Shown here one piece after another: positions 45,215 through 56,137 of a stretch of DNA of 64,000 bases. This stretch comes from Lepiota brunneoincarnata (lineage: Eukaryota; Basidiomycota; Agaricomycetes; Agaricales; Agaricaceae). Within the stretch, counting starts at the first letter, position 1. Each line of letters starts with the position of its first letter. Location: positions 496,001 to 560,000 of the forward strand of contig JAEBUN010000010.1 in the NCBI GenBank assembly GCA_023014365.1, in the 5' to 3' direction. The position numbers and the translations under genes were made by a program. The notes beneath the pieces are model-generated. The model searched no databases. It saw nothing but the letters and a program-made list of their open reading frames with translations, and had not been told where the DNA came from.

Positions 45215-46869
45215 TTATACGCCCTGTGGCGTTGGTTGCTGAACAGGGGTGCTGACGTCTCGCGCCTGCCCTTGCATATCCTGCATAACAACGTTTAATT
45301 TCGCGAGCAGAGAAGTAAAGCGACGAGAGCAATACTCGCCATGCGCTGCTTTTTAACAGGCCTAGGACGCACACCAGCGACACCCGCCTTGGCATTAAGC
45401 TTCTGTACGCTGTTCCCAGCTCCATTAACAGCTCCATTCCCGTTCACATACGGATCAGCTCCATGGCCACTAGGTCCGTTCCCATACACATTTACGGGAG
45501 GAATAACACCATCCTCTCTGTCCCTCTTTTTCCCTCTTGGGTCCGTCGTCGTTGTCGTACTTGTGGGTGTCGTGGTCCTTGAGGGGGTCAAAGCCATCCC
45601 TGTCGGCACTTGCACCGGGGGCACATTCGGCTTTCCTGGTAATCCATCTTGCTTCAATGCCGTGGAGCTAGGTCTTGGTATATTAGAACCAGATCTGGGA
45701 ACCGTGGAACCAGGCCGTGGAACGATCGATATGGGTCTCGGGGTTCCAGCCGGTTTTGGTGTTGATGTGTTGGTTTGGGGTATGCTGGTGGTACCCCTAT
45801 ATGTACCTGCTTTTACAGGCTGAGGTTGCACAACAACTGGCGTGCTACCAGCTTGCAGGGCGGCGGCTTGCGCTTGTGCTTGTTGAGCTTTTGCAAGACG
45901 TTTGAGCTCTTTCTATAGGTGGCAATCGTGAGAGGAAGATGAAAGGGTCCAGCGTCGTGAGTAAACGAGGAACAGCTAAACATACAAAGAAACAAACGCA
46001 CCCGCTTCTTCCGGTCCTCCCGTGCTTGTGCGGTTTCCAGGATCAGCGTGGTGACATTCCACTATGAGCCAGGATGTGATGGGTGAGTGTCGTGACATAA
46101 AATAAACGGGAAAAAAAGGGGACGGACGTTCTTCAGCCCTTCCAGGCTGACGGCAAAGGCCTCCTGCTGTGTCCTCACATCGAAAGGGATAATCCGTGTT
46201 CGCTGCTTCGGCGGTACCATCATCATGGCAGTCAAATAGTCATCCTTCTTCATCGAGTGCTTTCCTATTTTTGTGTGGTCGAACATGTAGCAACGGCAAG
46301 GTGAAAGGGAAAAAAAAAAACGAAGCATACACACCTGGAATTCCCTTGATGAGAGCCTTGTAAGCTATTCTTCTTCTTCTTCTCGCCTTTTCCGGGATTA
46401 TTATCCTCATCCTCCGGATCCACACCTTCCACCACGCCGGTGCCTGGACCACCAGGAGTCTGCCCTTGACCTGCAGCCAGACTCGTGTCGACCTCCTTTC
46501 CCTTCCCTTTGCCCAACGCGGCTTGTACAGCAGAGGCGGGACGTATCTGGCCATCATCGCCATACTGGGTGGCGAACGGGCGGACGTACTTGTCATACGC
46601 GGGGAGGAGTTGAAAGCGCGAAAGCAGATCCTGCGTGCTAGTGAGGTGTTGTCTGGGCGGAGACAAGCCTGTGAAACAGCCAAATGGCGATGTTAGTATG
46701 GGAGGGAGGACGTTGTGGTGCAGCGTTAGAGCTGACCTGGGGGTGGGAGGTAGAGCGATGGGGGAGGGGGATGTGGCGCGGAAGTGGATGATGACGGGGG
46801 GAATATTGGATGGGGGGAGTGGCGGGTGTTGGAGGGCCCAGCGACGGCATTTTCGAGGATGCTGTCCAT
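45215..46869 (-). CDS. MED19: Mediator of RNA polymerase II transcription subunit 19 (Med19/Rox3)
   Basis: The chosen start is the ATG at 46867-46869 (MDSILENAVAGPSNTRHSPH); an earlier in-frame ATG at 46966-46968 is possible. After a proline-rich N-terminus come FTGLSPPRQHLTSTQDLLS and YDKYVRPFATQYGDDGQ, then the conserved core: KKKKNSLQGSHQGIP region, GKHSMKKDDYLTAMMMVPPK, IIPFDVRTQQEAFAVSLEGL and LILETAQAREDRKK with RKELKRLAKAQQAQAQ. This is the fungal Rox3/Med19 signature. The tail is P/S/T-rich with GKKRDRED and RPRPVKKQRM. The last exon (QGQARDVSTPVQQPTPQGV, stop 45215-45217) is reached through an intron with a GC donor (45281-45339). Med19 belongs to the Mediator head/middle hook and links activators to RNA polymerase II. 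It looks intact. Confidence 0.85.
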
Positions 46870-47019
46870 GACAGCGATGAGGATGGGGGCGAAGCTGAGT
46901 TTGCTGTGGTGTCCAACTCTTAACGAGAGAAAGTGATAACAACCGAAACGCCTGCCTTTGTTTGGCATTGTTGTGGTCCTTCTATCGGTCCGAATATTTT
47001 ATTATATTATATTATATTT

Positions 47020-49510
47020 CTAAATATCATATCCAGCTGCACCTCCTCTCAGATCCTTGCTCACTCGTGACCGGCCCCGCTCGACCCCGCCTCGCTTCTT
47101 CTTCCTCGTCTTGTTCGGTGTAGCATTACCCGTCTCAGCCCCTACCACCTCGTGCACAGGATTACGAACCACCATGACAAGCGTGAGCGAGAGACACATT
47201 ATGGTTGCAGCAACCATAAAGATCGCCTTGGGCACTGCCGCCACCGTGCTGCTATAAATCAACCCAAACAGCATAGGCTATGCACAGATCTTTAGCATGT
47301 TACCGGCACAGACCATCAACTTTCCCAACTCACCCCGAAGATCATTGACCCGATCGACTGCAGGAATGCGAAAGCGCCAAACACCCCGCCGACGTTTCCG
47401 CCTTCAGCCGTCTCCGCCGATGCTGCATCGCCACCATTGTTCTGATTCCCTCCCAGGCTCACTACCCCCAAATGATCCATTTCTCGTGCTTGCAATATAC
47501 ATAAGGCCAAGCTGTGGATCGCAGGAGCTGCTCCTGTTCCTAAGCTTGCCAGGGCGGAAGCCAGTACGAACAGTGCCTGGCTCTGTCCCTTTGTATATTC
47601 CCGTCCCTTCCGGGCCATCACTCCAGCTATAGACGAATGGTGAAATGCGGGTGCAGGTGATGCGATGATAAGGAGGTTCGAAATCATGTCCACGAGGAAC
47701 GAACACCGCGTCAGCGTCAGGTCAAACGCAATCTCACGGCCTAATTCCAAGCGCGTCGGTTTCGGCCTTGGTCCACCCTCCACATCCACAGATGCCTTCC
47801 CCTTTCCTTTGGCCGAAGAAGCCATCTGATGCAATTTAGGTTTGAACACCCCTATCAGATCTAGATTGCCAGTGGTCAGTTTGCTGCAATGATGAAGACA
47901 TTTCGTTCAAGACTTACAGGGTAACACCAATAACAAAGAAAGTGCCCTCACTCCTCCAAGGAAAGAGATATACCAGCTGAGTTGCTCTGCACCCCATCCG
48001 TATGTGTGCTCTGCGTATAAATATTTGAGTTGATACAACCCCTACATTCCCTATCGTCAGCCCACGATGGATAGACCCATGAGATGATCCCTTACGGCGC
48101 CGAGCATGAAAGAGAAATACGCCACTGCGAGCAACGTGAGGCTCCAATCCCGCGCGTACTTGTTCAATCGGACTGGATCGCGTACGCGCAAAGGCAAAAA
48201 GACCGCAAGTGGGCCGAAGAGCTTAGCAAAGAAGCCTTGCTTTGCCACATCCTCCGTATCGATACGAGGTCCCTGTTCACCACGGATAGGCGTTTTGCCG
48301 TGGCTCTTTCCAGAACGATACTCCGCGATAGCCTTTTCTCGCTTTTCTTTCGTCAACGATTCCGGGAAAACGAACACCGCCAGGAGGAAATTAATGAAAG
48401 AGCAAGTGATAGCGATCCAAAAGACGGATGTGACGGTTTTCGTGCCACCGACAGCGGGGGCTGAGCGTTGGATGAAATAGCCACTGATGCTCGGTCCAAA
48501 GAAAATACCAAGGTATGTCACCCCGGTAAATCTTGAAAAGATACGCGCTCGAGAACCACTGGAAGTACAATCACTGACATAAGCAGAAGCAGTTGCTTGG
48601 AGCGTCGACCAGCCGCCAAGTGCACCTTCAATAACAGGTGCCACCAAGAGTAGTTTGTGTCCATGGCGAGAAAAGACGGAGGAGGGTGTAGAGACGAGAA
48701 TAAAAACAAGATCCCTGTAGTAGTCGCGAATCTCAATCTTTGAACAGAAAGTGGCGAAAACGCGACTCACGTCAGGAATAATCCAAAGGTAGAAATAGCA
48801 AGAACCCTGGTCCTTCCATGCCGTTCTCCAAAATGACCCCACCAACCCGTCGAGAGGGCGGAGAGCAAACCCATGGTAGTAGTCATCACCATCTGCAGCT
48901 GGGCGGCACCAGCTTGCACATCAGGATCCTGTACACACAGCGAGGACGGCAAATTTCTTGGATCGGTCGTATCGTCGTTAGGATCCACACCGTCATCTCC
49001 GTCGTCATCATCGAAAATTCCTCGTACGTGGGCATTGAAGCGTACAACGGGTGGTGCCTCGGGGGCGTATACGGGCGTTCCGAGGACAACATTTAAGGGA
49101 TGGTACGAGGAAAGATTGGTCTGTATGCCGCTTCGGGAAAATGCCGGCGGCAGATTTCCTCTTTGTTGCACTCCATGATGGTGGCCATAAACTCGGTGAC
49201 AGGAAAGTTGCGTAAATACTTCGACACGGGGTGCAAGGGTCATGCCGCGCTGCGCGCAAGGTTACCAATCATGATACGAACGGACACGGTGGGACTCACG
49301 ACTAAGGCCGCCACAAGCGCAAATGGTACTAGCCTGAATGGCAGTTGTGAGCTACCGAACTACCCCGCCAAGCTGGCAACGACCTTACCACAACGGCCTC
49401 GCTCTGTGGAACGGTTTTTTCTTCGTGCGCCCGCTATCGTCTCTGGCCAATAGCGGCACGCTCTCATCCGACAAGCGTGAGCTACCCGCAGCGTTATCCC
49501 GGTTTTCCAT
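47020..49510 (-). CDS. Major facilitator superfamily transporter 2
   Basis: Start at 49508-49510 (MENRDNAAGSSRLSDESVPL). Exon 1 ends HRARPLW and joins LVPFALVAALV, exactly as in MFS 1. Next come APRVEVFTQLSC and, one base out of frame, EFMATIMECNKEEICRR (+1 shift near 49195), an acidic loop (FDDDDGDDGVDPNDD), MVMTTTMGLLSALSTGWWGH with FGERHGRTRVLAI (MFS A-loop), GHKLLLVAPVIEGALGGWST, TASAYVSDCTSSGSRARIFS, VTYLGIFFGPSISGYFI, VFWIAITCSFINFLLAVFVF, a charged central loop, LLAVAYFSFMLGAVRD, WGAEQLSWYISFLGG, GQSQALFVLASALASLGTG and AIFMVAATIMCLSLTLVMVV. A basic tail ends GGAAGYDI with the stop at 47020. This is a tetracycline-resistance-like (DHA1-type) exporter family; substrate unknown. Confidence 0.8.
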
Positions 49511-50691
49511 AACAGTCAATGTATCAGAAGCACTGGAGGACGTGGATTCTAGGTTGGTTGATTCTAGGGGATTGTCGGACTTCTAGTAGGGGGAAGGCGG
49601 ATGATAGTTGAGGACCAGCCACCAATAATGAGTTGTGAGTCTGTGGTGCGCGTGTGTGCGAGGGTAGATGATGATGATGATGATTGTGATGTGGTATTTA
49701 TTATATACGGATGGAAGGGCGCCTTTGTACCCCGGCCTAAGTATGCCCTTTGAAACCACAGAAAGCCGTGCTAGGCTGATGAGGGTATGATTCCAACACA
49801 CGCACTGCGGGTGTGTTTCCGTAGAAGACGCTTACTATTGGTGGCCTCGAGGGGGAAGCGTGGTGGGGCTGAATCATCAATGAGGCCCGGAATGACGGCC
49901 AGCGATGGTTTCACAGCCTATAGTCTACCATGGGAGGTCCACACGCTAAAATAGACATGATATGAAACGCTGATTAGATCTGGCCTTGCACGTTCGCCAC
50001 ACACATCCGGCGTGGCTGCTGCACACTCACCTGCCTAGGAATGGTACTTGGTACAGTATATAACCCAAATACCACCCGTTTGCTCGGCTTGCACGGGTCA
50101 TAAGCCGTTAGCAGACTGTTGGGAAGCTAACTGATATCTGGGTCCAATCATACATACCAATCTGGCCGACTCACGACGCAATCAACAGGATTGTGCTTCT
50201 CTTCCCAACATGCAATGTCGAGTGTCTGAACCTCATCCTCGCAAACCACCCCAGTCAGCCTCAAGTCGACATATCAGAACAAGAAAAGACACCCGAGTAC
50301 ACCACTAATTTCTCCTGGCCCGGCACTCTGCGCCAGTTCGTCCTAGGAACTCTGATTCAGAGCCATACAGCTTCAGCAGTGCCCCAAGAGATATCTACGA
50401 CCCTCGCCAAGCTACCAGCATCAACAGTTCTTTCTCGTCCCCCACCTTAGGGTTTCTGATTCTCGTTGTCGCAGACAGGGCAATGCGGGACATCACATGG
50501 ATCATAGATCAGCACAACGGTTGTAGAAAAGGCCATGGCCTACGGCACTTGTGGGTCCTAGATGGCCCCATTACTATAGGCCCTCAATCCAACTCTCCTT
50601 CATCTTCTCCCCGGCTGGTCCGTTACTTTTGTCTACCTTCCTCCCATTGTCCCATTTTTCGTTCTTCTTGGTTTCTGCCGAACGCGGGATC
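49511..50691. other. 1.2 kb intergenic, divergent MFS 2 / 7TM copy E
   Basis: No gene supported. A gatgatgatgatgatt microsatellite lies at 49668-49684. An open frame at 50193-50450 (+) has no family resemblance. Confidence 0.4.
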
Positions 50692-52106
50692 ATGGGTAAC
50701 CATGCAAACGAGAGGAATATCCTCATTGCCTTCAATTTACTCGACGGCTTCGCCATTTTTCTCATCATCCTAGTGTTGCTACCACCATTATTCTGCAAAT
50801 CTGTTCGCAGAAGGATCCCATGGTACAGTCATATGCTATCGTGGCTCGTCGTCGCTATCGCACTCCTGCTGATGGTCGGCCACCAACGAGACCCAAACCC
50901 ACCTTCCGGCCTGTGCTTCGTACAGAGTGCGCTTCTTTATGGGGCTCCACCATTGTACGTGCCCATCCATTCAACTGTTTACTACGTGCTGCGTCGGGTT
51001 CTCATTTTTGACGGGTCCTAACAGGACTGCTTTTTCAATGACCTGCTACCTCCTGGATGTAAGTCTGTGTTTCGCAGTTTGTGGTGATTCATGCTCATTT
51101 CCCGCTCAGATCAACCTAGCAATAACCCACCTTATGAGCAGAAAATATTTGACGCGGGAAAGCAAGACTGGAGCCTCTATACTTGTGAGTCATGGCTTTG
51201 TCTTTCGATACCCATAGATTTCACCCTAAAATTCGCAGTTAGCCTTCTTTCCCTGGGTCATCTTCTTGGGAGTTATCATCGAAGTATCAATCGTGCGTTT
51301 TCATCTTCCTTTTTCATTGCGTTCTCTCACGGCCTCCAAGGTGTTCGTTGTAGACAAAGATAAATTCCATCCCCCAAGTGGCGACAAGGACTTCCACCTT
51401 TTCTGTCATTATAACGGCCGAATACCGTAACTAACATCCACTTTGATCCATCACACCCGGTACTGAAGTGTACATGTTCATAGTAATGTCATCACCCTGA
51501 CCCTGGTCACCATAGCTGCTCTCATACTGATTTCAGTCAAAGGTTAGCTTCCTTTCCAGTTTAGGAGCTCATCGAAGGAGCTCAGCTGTCTTCCCACTTG
51601 GTAGCATGGACCCTCTTGTTCCTTTTCCGCAGGCTTAGATCGTACGAATGGTCAAACATCAAGCTATCCCAGATGGTTCTCTCAGCGTTCATCCGTACTC
51701 TGGTTTTCACCGGACTCGCCCTTGTTGGCATCATGTGGGTCTTCCCGCTCGATCTAGATTGATGTGGTTTCCTGATCGGTATGATGGAAATGTGAACTAG
51801 CCTCGGCCAGATTTCTATGGTTGGTCACGATCCAGGGTGGTGTTTAGTCCTGCCTCTCCGTAAGCCATAACTCGCATTTCAAACGGCCATGACGGGTTCA
51901 TGACTGACTGTGTGATGCACGGTTTCCAGTGCCCATTATTGCTGCCCTAGTGTATGGCGTCCATGAGGTAACGTCACTTGGAGGCCCTTCATTAAGTATT
52001 GGTTCGATGGCTGACGTATCCACAGGATGTGCTGCGATGCGCTATGTTCTGGAGAAAAAAGTCGGATACAGAGGAAAATCACGAAGGAGAGGAGAGTCAG
52101 TCCTAG
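50692..52106 (+). CDS. Seven-transmembrane GPCR-like protein, copy E (distant paralogue)
   Basis: Start at 50692 (MGNHANERNILIAFNLLDGF). The order of elements is that of copies A-D: FAIFLIILVLLPPLFCKSV, RIPWYSHMLSWLVVAIALLL, SGLCFVQSALLYGAPPL, after an intron TAFSMTCYLLD, INLAITHLMSRKYLTRESK, LAFFPWVIFLGVIIEVSI, a loop with HLFCHYNGRIP, NVITLTLVTIAALILISVK, LRSYEWSNIKLSQMVLSAFI, RTLVFTGLALVGIM and VPIIAALVYGVHE. The short tail DVLRCAMFWRKKSDTEENHE stops at 52104-52106, about 50 residues shorter than in B. Introns lie at positions matching those of B. All exons join without a frame change that I can see. It is separated from the A-D cluster by 20 kb and sits beside an MFS gene, as D does. Confidence 0.62.
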
Positions 52107-52400
52107 AGACGAGGAGGAAACGGTGGCAGTTCGGAAAGCGGAAACGGGGGATACCACCCTGCGACCGGCACAAGAAGTTAGGATCGCGGAGGCTTCCGCC
52201 TGAACGGATACTGGAAGACACGCGCACGGCGCACCATCAATTCGCTTGCTTATTTATCTAATTACCCGACCGTCAGCACTGTACGTGCTTGTATCAATAT
52301 TGGCAGGATCTCATTTATTGTTTGCTCAAGAAGGTTATATCCTCATTGTTTGTGTATCTACAAATACAAATAGCTATAGAGTCAAGAGACTGTTTTTCAT
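52107..52400. other. Intergenic between convergent genes
   Basis: 294 bases between the stop of 7TM copy E and the stop of the endoglucanase. No gene seen. Confidence 0.5.
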
Positions 52401-54280
52401 TTACTGGAATGGTTTAAGGGCCTGGGGAAGAATCTGGGAAATAGCGGCACCATTGGGCGGCTCGATCGATTGGAAGTACTAATTCCCGACAATTAGCACA
52501 GTGCAGTAGTAATAGTCACGAACAAAAAACTCACATCCGCCCACCAGGGACCCGCAGCCCACCAAGCAACACCAATCCAAACACCACCACCCGTCTGGAG
52601 GGTGCACATCGCACCTTTGACAGCATCGATACAAACCTGATTCGAGCCTGTGCCCATTTCACCCAAGAAGCCCTTCTTGTTGTGGTCCTTGAGCCATTGG
52701 GTCGCGTCGCGGAGACGGTCTGCACCGATGGTAGAGGAGACGCAGGTGGGCGAAGTTCCAGAACCATCTGAGTCGAGGTATTGATGCATTTGGATGGCGA
52801 CGTTATTCAGAGGGTCGGTGAGTGCGGCAAAGGCGGCGGCGTTTCCGGAGGAGGTCCAGGCTAGGAGAAGGGATAACGATTTTGGGTAGGGGGTGGGAGG
52901 GGGAAATGCTTACTCCATGCACCAGTCCACGCTTTTGGAATGTGTCGTGAGTCTTTGGCGAAGCATCTTCACGAAGTGAGGCTACTTACAGGTTCCTTCA
53001 ACAAGGATGAGTTGAGTGGCACCAATAGCACGAATAGAATTAACTGCGGCTTGGTTCTTAGGGGGCCGAGATAAGCGCTTGACTCTCTATACCAGCCTGC
53101 GGAGAAAAAGGACCAACCAATTGATAGACGACCTGAGCGTCAATGCCATTGGGTTCGTTCATGAGATCTAGTTGAGTTCATGAGCTTGGCGTGTTACTAT
53201 TTTTAGAAACCATAATATATCCACCGAAAATGACATGGCTGTTGGATTTCTGCCCATATCTGAGTCTCGGATTTTGGTAGCGTTTAGAGTCAACGAAGAC
53301 TTACAAATTCAGTGGCCAGGTTCTTCCAGACTGAGATGTAGGTCAGTGCGACGACTGATACCATTCTAATTTGGTTCAAGACTCACAGGTAGCAAAACTG
53401 AATATAGCTAATCAGCATGGTTAACTCGACGCTATTAATTTACAGGGCTTACTCTGTAGTGCTGGTGATAATGTTGCCGTTGAACCTCATGAAATTGTGA
53501 GGCTCAATGATAGCAAAAGCCCCCTTATTGGTTATGTAGTTGACGATCTACGCAGAGGAGCCTTGATCAGACTTTCTTCTACACTCTTTAGCTTCAACGA
53601 GGTACTTACGGTCTTCAGGCCATTGAGGTAGGCAGCGCTAAAGGCGCCAGTAATACCTGTGGCTGGAGGGGTGAGACGCTCAAGCATGAATGGGATAGCG
53701 GAAGGAGTTGAATCCCTGGCCGACGAAAAAGTCGACGGAGGACGGGCTGGGCCAGGTGTAGTCGGTTCCGAGCACTCCCTGCGAGCGGCGAAATTAATAT
53801 ATCTATCTCACTTGCAGTCGAGATATATTCTTACTGGGACTTTGGTACCAAACTCGGCACCGGCCTGGTTGACACCAAAGTAGGTGAATTTGGTCCTGGC
53901 CGCGCCATTGCAGAGTGTTGAACCGGGGGTGCCAGGGTTGATGGTGGTGGTTCCAGGCGGCCTGGTTGTGGTGGTGGGCGCCGCTCCTGGCTGGCACTGA
54001 GAGTACCCTGTTCCAAATATCGGTATCGTTTACAGCAACGTAGATTCGTAAACCGACTCACAGTCGTTTACGAAGGCGCAGCTAGAACCTGAAGGCACAG
54101 GCAGTGTCGCCGGTGTACCCGATACCCTAAAAGAACGACAATTATGAGCTACCGGGGCACAACATGAAGGTTTGATCAGAACATACACCACACTGTGCCC
54201 AGGCGGGCACAGCAGCCTGTACAGGGGTGATAGCAAAAAGTGTTATGGCAGGCAGCCAGGGATGCGAAAGCAGCTTTCAT
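52401..54280 (-). CDS. Secreted GH5 endoglucanase with N-terminal CBM1, two +1 frameshifts
   Basis: Start at 54278-54280 with MKAAFASLAA; one extra base then separates it from ITLFAITPVQAAVPAWAQCG (signal peptide plus CBM1 start). A second extra base (near 54090) splits GIGYTGDTACA from SGSSCAFVNDC in the cellulose-binding module. A T/P-rich linker (APTTTTRPPGTTTINPG) leads to the catalytic domain: TKFTYFGVNQAGAEFG, FFVGQGFNSFRIPFMLERLT, IVNYITNKGAFAIIEPHNFM, FATFWKNLA, DLMNEPNGIDAQV (acid/base Glu, codon 53154-53156) and GFLGEMGTGS (nucleophile Glu, codon 52658-52660). It ends GVWIGVAWWAAGPWWAD then YFQSIEPPNGAAISQ and the stop at 52401-52403. GH5 enzymes of this type cut internal beta-1,4 bonds in cellulose. 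The catalytic domain is complete; only the N-terminal part carries the shifts. Confidence 0.85.
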
Positions 54281-54951
54281 TTTGTGGAAAGTCTTTGGTC
54301 GTCTATGTTGTCATCCATCAGGTTTTTAAAGGCTTCGAATTTTCTGGCTCTAGTCCGTTAAATTCCCGAGTAAATCCCAATCTGACATCACATGAGCGTT
54401 CGTTTCCTTTTTACCTATATTCGGAGTGGGACCCAAACAGACCGTTGTCCCAGAAGCATAATGCATCTCACAAAATTCTCGGGGGTATCATAGCGGATGT
54501 ATTGGTGACGTCCACGACGAAAAACAGCATGAGTCCACTAAGCAAGTGCGACAGCCTTTGTCCTCGGTTTATCCAGGTAATTAGATGTGACAATCCCGAT
54601 CTCGTAGTGCGGTGGTAGCCATAGGACTTCGTGTCCCATTTGTTTGGTTGTTACGAGCGATTTCGTGGGGAGGAGGAAGAACCCTCGGCGTCCGAACTTT
54701 CTCCTGCGCGGTGCTGTCACATGCCGAAGTGACGACTATCATAACTTTCCTTTCAAAGTCTTAAATTCCTCCGCTTGCCTATGGAGGCTGGGACGACACG
54801 TCAGGCCGTCATAAATTACGACCATTCATGCGGATTTGGCTATCAGCATCACGGACTTTTGCGGACCTTGTAAGGGAAAGAACCCATATATCGAGCATAA
54901 TGTTCCGAGGCATAGAATAGATAGGATATTATATAACAAATTGCAAAACTA
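54281..54951. other. Intergenic, upstream of endoglucanase
   Basis: About 670 bases, promoter side of the cellulase gene and 3' side of the SARAF-like gene. No gene supported. Confidence 0.4.
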
Positions 54952-56036
54952 TTATCTTACATTTGAACCCCCAAAGCCGGTACTTTGTCTCATGCTCCCA
55001 AGATTTGATGATCCTTCTCCACGGTCACCATCATTGAAGCGCGGCGGGACACGGCGAGTAGGAAGACCGCTGAACATAGACGTACTTTGTACAGGAATTT
55101 GGTCCCGTTGATTCCAGTAAGGTCTCGGTTCGGCTTGTCGACGGTTGTTCCAGAAGTGGTTGGCAAGTCCGCCAACAGCAGGCACCTGTCCAGAAACCAG
55201 GCCGCCAGCCTTCATTTGCGGTGTTGCCTGGAGGATCTTTGGTATACGGAGGGGGCGGGTTGGTCCGGTCGTCGCGATGATCTCCTGGGAACCATCCTCC
55301 GCCTCCGCCCCCACCTCCACCTGGCCGGGGTCCCGATCCGCCCTGTCGGCGAACGGTACTTGGATTGTTTCGACGCAAACATGTTGAAATCATGCTGTAT
55401 GCGATAAGGAGGGCGAACACAAGCCAAAAAGTAGTGATAATGATATCGCCCCAAGCTGTAGGCTTTAAGAGATTGGAGAGATTGAGAGACCGGATCGAGC
55501 TGTCAGTTGATTTCCAAGACTCACATTTGGAAGACCAAATTGAGTTGGCCTGGTCATTCCTCAGCGCCCCAGGAACTTGTACGAGCCGGTATTCCAGCGA
55601 GCAAGAACCTATAGCATGTTATGAGAACTCATAACACGCCAAGAAATTCGAGTGACGGAACGTACCCTTGAGAACGTATGGGTCTCCAGCCTTTGACCAT
55701 CCTTCGCAAGAAACCTGCACTTTCCCAAATCTGAGTGACTCTGGTAGATCTGCTTCGCACTGTTACAGTGTTCGGAAGGAGCTCAGGAAAGATAACCTCG
55801 GATGAACTTGCCTTCCAATCCACGTCTGTTCCAACGCCCCCCAGATTCGCGCAACGAACGACCTCAGGTTGGTAAAGCTTGCACGGGGCCCCCCGACAAA
55901 CCAGCTGCGGGATTGCTGCCGTTCGTCGTGCTTGTGTCCATGAGTCCTTATAAAGCGTCAGAGCAGGAATCTTCGAGAGCTCGACTCGAGACATGAGGGA
56001 CGGAGTGATGTTCGAGGCATTGCCCCTCAGGCTCAT
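54952..56036 (-). CDS. SARAF-like (store-operated calcium entry regulator, TMEM66) membrane protein, one +1 frameshift
   Basis: The conserved lumenal part reads SRVELSKIPALTLYKDSWTQ, ARRTAAIPQLVCRGAPCKLY, EVVRCANLGGVGTDVDWK (55830-56000), then after an intron CEADLPESLRFGKVQVSCEG and WSKAGDPYVLKG. A membrane segment FWLVFALLIAYSMI (about 55400) is followed by a nine-glycine run, WFPGDHR and PPPPYTKDPPG, a PPxY-type motif typical of this family's cytosolic tail. At about 55155-55165 one extra base separates GWRPGFWTG from AVGGLANHFWNN. The end GSSNLGSMRQSTGFGGSNVR stops at 54952. In animals SARAF resides in the ER and promotes slow inactivation of store-operated Ca2+ entry; the fungal role is not established. 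No signal peptide is visible at the proposed start, so a 5' exon or a frame error is probably missing. Confidence 0.75.
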
Positions 56037-56137
56037 ACATCAACCCCGCATGTGCCTACGTGGCCAAACGTGTACACCACCCTCTGTCTGACTCAAGCGA
56101 TGCCAAGTCCGCTATTCTCATTAAAAAATAATCTATA

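Noticed and set aside
45341..45823. 160-codon open frame on the plus strand
   Set aside because: Antisense shadow of the low-complexity tail of Med19.
54172..54618. 148-codon open frame on the plus strand overlapping the cellulase start
   Set aside because: Antisense to the cellulase first exons and its promoter; no family features.
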